Shown one piece after another: positions 58,471 through 64,000 of a DNA stretch of 64,000 bases. The notes under the pieces are model-generated. The model was not told where the DNA came from. It did no database searches and worked only from the letters and a program-made list of their open reading frames with translations. The DNA comes from Rhodoferax ferrireducens (GTDB lineage Bacteria; Pseudomonadota; Gammaproteobacteria; Burkholderiales; Burkholderiaceae_C): positions 607,662 through 671,661 of the forward strand of contig MTEI01000002.1 in assembly GCA_002083775.1 (NCBI GenBank), read 5' to 3'. The translations under genes were made by a program, and so were the position numbers. Positions within the stretch are counted from its first letter, which is position 1; each line of letters opens with the position of its first letter.

Positions 58471-59142
58471 TCAGTCTCTAAAAAGCTCAAGTATGCGCCA
58501 GCCGCGCGCGTTGGCAATGGCTCGCAGGCGGGCGTCGGGGTTGGTGGCCACCGGGTGGGTCACGTGCTCCAGCAGCGGCAGGTCGTTGATGGAGTCTGAA
58601 TAAAACGTGCTCTCCACGTCCTCCCAGCTCAGTTGGCGGCTGGCCAGCCACTCTTGCACACGCGCCACCTTGCCTTCGCGGAAGGACGGCGTGCCCTCAA
58701 TTTCGCCGGTGAACCAGCCGTTGGCCGGGTCGCGCGCCAGGTTGATGGCAATCAGTTCGGGCACACCAAAAGCAGCGGCAATGGGGCGGGTGACAAATTC
58801 ATTGGTGGCTGTGACGATGACCACCGCATCCCCCGCTGCCTGGTGGCTTTGCACCAGCTGCATGGCTTGCGGTTGTATGGCTTTTTGCACCACAGCCCTC
58901 ATGAAATCTGCGTGGGCAGCTACTGATTTTACAGCGCCTTGTTGACAGATGGCACGGGTGGCAAAACGCACGTAGTCATGAATATCGAGCGTGCCGGCCT
59001 TGTACTGCTGGTAGTAGGCGTCGTTTCTGGCGGCAAAGTCTGCCGCGTCGTTCCAGCCCAGCGCGGTGGTGAACACGCCCCATTCGTAGTCCGAGTCGAA
59101 GGGTATCAGGGTGTGGTCCAGGTCAAATAAAGCCAATTTCAT
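58471..59142 (-). CDS. HAD-family hydrolase (SerB/IB-like)
   Basis: LALFDLDHTLIPFDSDYEW; VIVTATNEFVTRPIA; YSDSINDLPLLEHV. Confidence 0.93.
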   Translation of the reverse strand: MKLALFDLDHTLIPFDSDYEWGVFTTALGWNDAADFAARNDAYYQQYKAGTLDIHDYVRFATRAICQQGAVKSVAAHADFMRAVVQKAIQPQAMQLVQSHQAAGDAVVIVTATNEFVTRPIAAAFGVPELIAINLARDPANGWFTGEIEGTPSFREGKVARVQEWLASRQLSWEDVESTFYSDSINDLPLLEHVTHPVATNPDARLRAIANARGWRILELFRD

Positions 59143-59831
59143 GCGTTATCCATCATGGTTTTGATCAGTGGGATGGTGATGGCGCGTTGGGTTTGCAGGG
59201 CGTAACCGTCCATCAGGTCAAGCAGTTCCATCAGGCTACCGAGGTCCCGGCTGAAGCGCGTCAACATGAAATCCATCACCTCGTCGGGGAGCAGCACACC
59301 GCGCGCCTCGGCGCTGGCGCGCAGCACCTCGCGGCGCTGCGGCTCATCCAGGGCTTGCAGCGCAAACACATGGCCCCAGCCCAGGCGGGTGCGCAAGTCG
59401 TCGCGCAATTTCAGGTCGGCCGGGGGCAAGCTGCCGGCGGCCAGCACGGCAATCTGCTGCGTCTGGGCGTTCACAAACCAGTTGAATGCCGCCTGCTGCT
59501 GCCCCGCATCAAATGCATGTACATCGTCCAAAAGCACCGCAGACCAAGTAGAGTCATACTCGTCAGCTATTGATAAAGTAGCATCGAGCCAACCCACGCG
59601 CTGGCCCTGCGCCTGCAAGGCGCTACGCAGGGCGCGCAGCAGGTGCGATTTGCCGCAGCCGCTTGGGCCCCACAAATAGGTAGGCACCGGTGAGCGTGGT
59701 GGGCCCGCCCTGCCTGGCTGACCCAGCCACAGTTGCAGGTGCTCCAGCGCCGCCGCGTTGGGGCCCGCGCAAAAATTGCTCAGGCTCGGGCCCTTGGCCA
59801 GGCCCATGTCCAGCACCAGTTGTTTCATCAT
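59139..59831 (-). CDS. hda: DnaA-related regulatory inactivator Hda
   Basis: TYLWGPSGCGKSHLLRAL; LLDDVHAFDAGQQQAAFNWF. Confidence 0.93.
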   Translation of the reverse strand: MMKQLVLDMGLAKGPSLSNFCAGPNAAALEHLQLWLGQPGRAGPPRSPVPTYLWGPSGCGKSHLLRALRSALQAQGQRVGWLDATLSIADEYDSTWSAVLLDDVHAFDAGQQQAAFNWFVNAQTQQIAVLAAGSLPPADLKLRDDLRTRLGWGHVFALQALDEPQRREVLRASAEARGVLLPDEVMDFMLTRFSRDLGSLMELLDLMDGYALQTQRAITIPLIKTMMDNA

Positions 59832-60913
59832 GAGTCGCGGTACAGGGCGCTGTTCAGATAGGTGTCACGCGCGCGGCGTATGGCCACCAACAGCACCGCA
59901 CTCAATGGCAGCGCAATCAACACGCCAACAAACCCGAACGAATGACCAAACGCCAGCAGCGCAAAAATCACCGCCAGAGGGTGCAGACCAATACGCTCAC
60001 CGACCAGCCGCGGGGTCAGGAAAAAACTCTCGACCAGCTGGCCCAGCCCATATACCACCGCCACCATCACCAGCGCGCTGACGTGGCCGCTTTGCGCCGA
60101 AAACTCCAGAAAACCCGCCAACAGCGCCAGAATCAGCCCCAGCCCAAAGCCCACGTAGGGAATGGCAATGGCCAGCCCGGTAAAGACGCCAATGGGCAGC
60201 GCCAGGTCCAACCCGAACAGCGCCAGGCCCACGCTGTAATACACCGCCAGCACCATCATCACCAAAATCTGCCCGCGAAGGTATTGGCCCAGCACGCCGT
60301 CGGCCTCGGCAGTGAAGCTGTTGACCACGCTGCGTGTGCCCGGTGGCACCAGGTTCAGCAACATGCCTATGAAGCGCCGCCAGTCCATCAAAAAGTAAAA
60401 CAGGGCCACCGGAATCAGCACCCCGTTACCCAAAATAGAGAGCGCCACACTCCCGCCCATCTTGGCCGAGGCCAGCAATTGGCTCACGCCGTCTTCCAGA
60501 TTGGCGCTCAGGTGTTCCATCAAAAATGCACGTATTCCAGCCACATCCAGCGACACATTCAGCCCCAGCGCCGCCAGCTTGGGTGCCAAAAAAACATTGA
60601 GCTGGTCCAGCAACGGCGGCACCTGCTCGCGCAGCTGCGGCAGTTGTTTGACCAGAATGGGCACGATCAGCAGCGCAATGGACAGCAGCATGGCCAAAAA
60701 CACCAGCTCCACCAGCACTACCGCCACCACGCGTGGCAGGCGGCCACGGCCCAGGTTGTCCAACCAGTCCACCACCGGGGTGAGGGCGTAAGCCAGGATG
60801 GCCGCCACCACAAAGGGCGTGAGCACCGGGGCCAGCAACCACAGCAGCAGCATCACGCCGATCAACAGCGCGACCCAGGCCGAAGCCTTTTTCTGAGTGG
60901 AGGTGAATTGCAT
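59828..60913 (-). CDS. AI-2E/PerM family permease
   Basis: Polytopic; VVDWLDNLGRGRLPRVVAVVLVELVFLAMLL; hda-perM-purM synteny. Confidence 0.9.
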   Translation of the reverse strand: MQFTSTQKKASAWVALLIGVMLLLWLLAPVLTPFVVAAILAYALTPVVDWLDNLGRGRLPRVVAVVLVELVFLAMLLSIALLIVPILVKQLPQLREQVPPLLDQLNVFLAPKLAALGLNVSLDVAGIRAFLMEHLSANLEDGVSQLLASAKMGGSVALSILGNGVLIPVALFYFLMDWRRFIGMLLNLVPPGTRSVVNSFTAEADGVLGQYLRGQILVMMVLAVYYSVGLALFGLDLALPIGVFTGLAIAIPYVGFGLGLILALLAGFLEFSAQSGHVSALVMVAVVYGLGQLVESFFLTPRLVGERIGLHPLAVIFALLAFGHSFGFVGVLIALPLSAVLLVAIRRARDTYLNSALYRDS

Positions 60914-61045
60914 CAAATGGTTGAGAAATCGGCGGGGGGCCGTACCCTTAAAATCTGGCCAAATTCTATAGGGCCCGGCTTTGCGGACTGGCCCAACCAC
61001 AAGTTACCCGATCACTCCCGGCTTTTAGCCTGACTGAACCCACCC

Positions 61046-62092
61046 ATGACCACTTCCAACACCCCCACCACCGCCCTCTCTTATAAAGACGCTGGCGTTG
61101 ACATTGACGCTGGCGACGCGCTGGTGGAGCGCATCAAGCCGCTAGCCAAAAAAACCATGCGCGAAGGGGTGCTGGCCGGTATTGGCGGTTTTGGCGCGCT
61201 GTTTGAAGTGCCCAAGCGCTACAAGGAGCCGGTGCTGGTGAGCGGCACCGACGGCGTCGGCACCAAGCTTAAACTGGCGTTTGAGTGGCAAATGCACGAC
61301 ACCGTGGGCATCGACCTGGTGGCCATGAGCGTCAACGACGTGCTGGTGCAAGGCGCAGAACCCCTCTTCTTTCTGGACTACTTTGCCTGCGGCAAGCTGG
61401 ACGTGGACACCGCTGTCGCCGTGGTGGGCGGCATTGCCAGGGGTTGCGAGCTGTCCGGCTGCGCGCTGATTGGCGGCGAAACCGCCGAAATGCCCGGCAT
61501 GTACCCGGCGGGCGAATACGACCTGGCCGGTTTTGCCGTGGGTGCGGTGGAAAAGTCCAAAATCTTGACCGGCGCCGATGTGAAACCCGGCGACGTGGTG
61601 CTGGGCCTTGCCAGCAGCGGCGTGCACTCCAACGGCTTCAGCCTGGTGCGCAAGTGCATCGAGCGCGCTGGGGACAACGCCCCCGCCATGCTGGACGGCA
61701 AACCTTTCAAACAAGCGCTGATGGAACCCACCCGCCTGTATGTGAAAAACGTGCTGGCGGCGCTTGCGGCGCACCCCATCAAAGCGCTGGCGCACATCAC
61801 CGGCGGCGGCCTGCTGGAAAACATTCCGCGTGTGTTGCCCAAAGGCACGGCCGCGCATCTGGTCAAGGGCAGCTGGCCGCAAACCGAGCTGTTTGCCTGG
61901 CTGCAGAAAACCGCCGGTATCGACGACTTCGAGATGAACCGCACCTTCAACAACGGTATTGGCATGGTGGTGGTGATTGATACCGCCAACGCTGCCGCCT
62001 GCGCTGCCACCCTGCGTGCGGCGGGTGAGACGGTGTATGAGATTGGTGCGATTGCGCCGATGGGGGAAGGCGCTGCGGTGGTTGTTGGCTGA
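61046..62092 (+). CDS. purM: Phosphoribosylformylglycinamidine cyclo-ligase
   Basis: [50 protein letters not shown]. Confidence 0.97.
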   Translation: MTTSNTPTTALSYKDAGVDIDAGDALVERIKPLAKKTMREGVLAGIGGFGALFEVPKRYKEPVLVSGTDGVGTKLKLAFEWQMHDTVGIDLVAMSVNDVLVQGAEPLFFLDYFACGKLDVDTAVAVVGGIARGCELSGCALIGGETAEMPGMYPAGEYDLAGFAVGAVEKSKILTGADVKPGDVVLGLASSGVHSNGFSLVRKCIERAGDNAPAMLDGKPFKQALMEPTRLYVKNVLAALAAHPIKALAHITGGGLLENIPRVLPKGTAAHLVKGSWPQTELFAWLQKTAGIDDFEMNRTFNNGIGMVVVIDTANAAACAATLRAAGETVYEIGAIAPMGEGAAVVVG

Positions 62093-62142
62093 GGTGGCTG
62101 GCCTGCCGATGTTCGGCTTGGTAGGCTCTTGGCGCTATTGAC

Positions 62143-62195
62143 TGGATAGCTATTAGCCCTTTATCTATAAGGGCTAGAGGCCAATAATCTATATA
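62143..62195 (+). repeat. Dispersed palindromic repeat family A
   Basis: GGATAGCTATTAGCCCTTTATCTATAAGGGCTAGAGGCCAATAATCTATATAA. Confidence 0.92.
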
Positions 62196-62811
62196 ACTTT
62201 GATCTGCCGCCAGGCGGGCGGTGGGGTTGCCGTTCTCCGGCTTGCTCGCGGGTGAAGGCTTGGGTTTTCCTATTGGCGTGTTTCGCTGCCAGCCTTGGCG
62301 CGCGAACTGTCACGCCACGCGAATGAGGCCTGCGCCCGACAACCCCACCACCCGCCTTCTACATGTTTGGATGCGTTGTTGGGTGTCAGGTTCAGGCTGA
62401 TTGCGGGTGCACACGACAGTCTGCTTTCTGGCGGTCCAGTCCGGCCTCCGTTCGACGCGGTTCATTAACTTCGCCAGCTTGCCCACTGCCATCCTTTACA
62501 GATGTGCCTAGGGGTCGTAAAGCAGTGGCACGGAAATTTAATAGCCCTCATTTGAATAACAGACGCCATGCTTGTCCGCATAGTTCTTTAGCGAATGCAA
62601 TATGTACATTTGAAAGGTGGCTGTAGTCCACTCTACGCAAATGAGGCGATGGTTAAGGTCTAGCGCGAAAACCTCCTTTCATGTTGAGACCGTGCTCCGC
62701 TTTGAGGTTGGCGACTTGGTTGCAAAGAAGCGCCAATTGAAAGCCTAGAATACTAGGACAGCACCAGAAAAAATGACGATTGACATACGGACGTAAAGGG
62801 AGAATTTTGAA

Positions 62812-63855
62812 ATGGAAAAACTAATTAGTTTAAATGAGTTGTTTAAATCTTTTGAAAAGGAATCGCAAGAATTTCCTCTTCTAGATGTATTTCAAAAATT
62901 TAATGCAACCAACTATTCGGGTTCAATGAAGTACACAATGACTTCGCCTGAATTGATTCGCCGCTGGTCATTTGGTGAAATAAAGCGCTCAGAGTTAATA
63001 AACATTGAAACTGAAGAGCCTTTGCGCGATGGGTTGTTTTGCTCCAGAATATTTGGACCAACAAAAAATTATCAATGTCTTTGTGGAAAATATCAGGGCT
63101 TAAAGAACCGTGGCGTCATTTGTGAAAAATGTGATGTTGAAGTAAATCGTTCTAGTTTACGCGGTGAGCGAATGGCTCATATCGAGCTTGTCGTGCCCTG
63201 TGCCAATATATGGTTTGTCAAAGTTCTTCCAAGCTTTTTAGGTCTCGTACTCGATATGACGTTAAGTGATATTGAGCTTGTATTGTATTTTGAAGCTTAT
63301 ATCGTTACCGACCCTGGTGTTACACCTATAAAGAAATATAGTATCTTGAGCGAAGATGATTTCGATGACTTGATTGCACAATACGGCAATAAATTCAAGG
63401 CAAAAATGGGCGCGGAAGCTGTTAAGGATTTGTTGCAAAATATCGATATTGAATATGAAATTCAGCGCTCCAGCAGAGTTACCGGGTCGGAAAATATAAA
63501 TAGAAAAAATGTCAAGCGCTTATTGGCATTTGAAATGTTTAAAAAGAATAACATTAAACCCGAGTGGATGATGCTTGATGCGTTACCTGTAATTGCACCA
63601 GACTTGCGCCCGCTTGGCCCACTTATTGAAGGCCAATTTGAAGCTTCCGACTTTAATCAGCAGTATCGACAAATTATCACCTTAAATAATCGCCTGAAAA
63701 AAATTATTAAACTACAGGCCCCTTCAATAATTCTTGCCCAGCTAAAACTTCAGCTGCAAGAAGCGGTGGACTGTTTACTAGACAACAAGCGTTCTCGCAA
63801 AGTAATGATTGGAGTCAACAAGAATCCTCTTAGGTCGCTTGCCAGCTTGAATTAG
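62812..63855 (+). CDS. Stand-alone RpoC (RNAP beta') N-terminal clamp/zinc-ribbon paralog, 347 aa
   Basis: RRWSFGEIKRSE; RDGLFCSRIFGPTKNYQCLCGKYQGLKNRGVICEKCDVEV; PEWMMLDALPVIAPDLRPLGPL; LQEAVDCLLDNKR; RBS AAAGGGAG; stops before switch 2 and the catalytic NADFDGD. Confidence 0.92.
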   Translation: MEKLISLNELFKSFEKESQEFPLLDVFQKFNATNYSGSMKYTMTSPELIRRWSFGEIKRSELINIETEEPLRDGLFCSRIFGPTKNYQCLCGKYQGLKNRGVICEKCDVEVNRSSLRGERMAHIELVVPCANIWFVKVLPSFLGLVLDMTLSDIELVLYFEAYIVTDPGVTPIKKYSILSEDDFDDLIAQYGNKFKAKMGAEAVKDLLQNIDIEYEIQRSSRVTGSENINRKNVKRLLAFEMFKKNNIKPEWMMLDALPVIAPDLRPLGPLIEGQFEASDFNQQYRQIITLNNRLKKIIKLQAPSIILAQLKLQLQEAVDCLLDNKRSRKVMIGVNKNPLRSLASLN

Positions 63856-64000
63856 CCGACTTAATGACAAGTTCAAGGTGGGCTATTTGTACTTTCGTGT
63901 GGCCACTTCCGCTGCACAACTGACGTCAGTGTCAGACTGATTGCCGTCATTTGAGCTGGCCATGTATTTTTAGGAGCTCGTCCTTGATGCCTCGGTCAAC

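Noticed and set aside
62330-62400. Inverted repeat GCCCGACAAC...GTTGTTGGGTG resembling an integron attC site
   Set aside because: Simple sites do not fit RYYYAAC/GTTRRRY in a consistent orientation, and no integrase or second attC is visible around the RpoC-N gene
62812-63855. RpoC-like ORF as the genuine rpoC gene
   Set aside because: Ends before switch 2, bridge helix and NADFDGD; no rpoB nearby; cannot encode functional beta'
62812-63855. RpoC-like ORF as a plain pseudogene
   Set aside because: Open frame over 347 codons despite strong divergence, intact Zn ligands, good RBS, and an end at a domain boundary; not excluded, but less likely

Overview
This 64 kb window is a GC-rich betaproteobacterial chromosome segment. 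Gene content and repeat families suggest Comamonadaceae, Rhodoferax/Polaromonas-like; this is inference. It is mostly housekeeping and metabolic genes: isc operon, uvrB, aromatic aminotransferase, phaZ-rnfB, propionyl/methylmalonyl-CoA cluster with an embedded PIN/RHH toxin-antitoxin pair, tRNA-Arg and tRNA-Pro, aat-bpt, leuA-pssA-ilvCHB, glnK-nadE, ppa, hppA, moaA-mobA-moeA, nrdJ, a 2-oxoacid:ferredoxin oxidoreductase cluster, mcp, folK-pcnB, hda-perM-purM. The most unusual object is at the right edge (62812..63855): an AT-rich, intact 347-aa ORF that is a stand-alone N-terminal fragment of RNA polymerase beta' (RpoC). It keeps all four zinc-ribbon cysteines and the clamp fold, but key sigma-contact residues of the clamp helices and several basic nucleic-acid-contact residues are replaced, and it stops just before switch 2 and the catalytic half. 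Other notable signals: (i) a dispersed ~50-bp palindromic repeat in 11 copies, 10 in one orientation, abutting gene 3' ends and inserted in-frame inside nadE, moeA and a GNAT-like gene; (ii) a three-copy hairpin element with compensatory inner-stem changes and, in two copies, locus-specific 20-24 bp outer arms; (iii) a leuA attenuator whose leader peptide uses only CTA Leu codons; (iv) a 31-bp-spaced NrdR-type box pair before nrdJ; (v) FNR-type boxes between a hemerythrin gene and the POR cluster; (vi) an OmpA-like domain fused to a membrane pyrophosphatase. All calls are by eye; no database searches were run, and E. coli RpoC comparisons are from memory.
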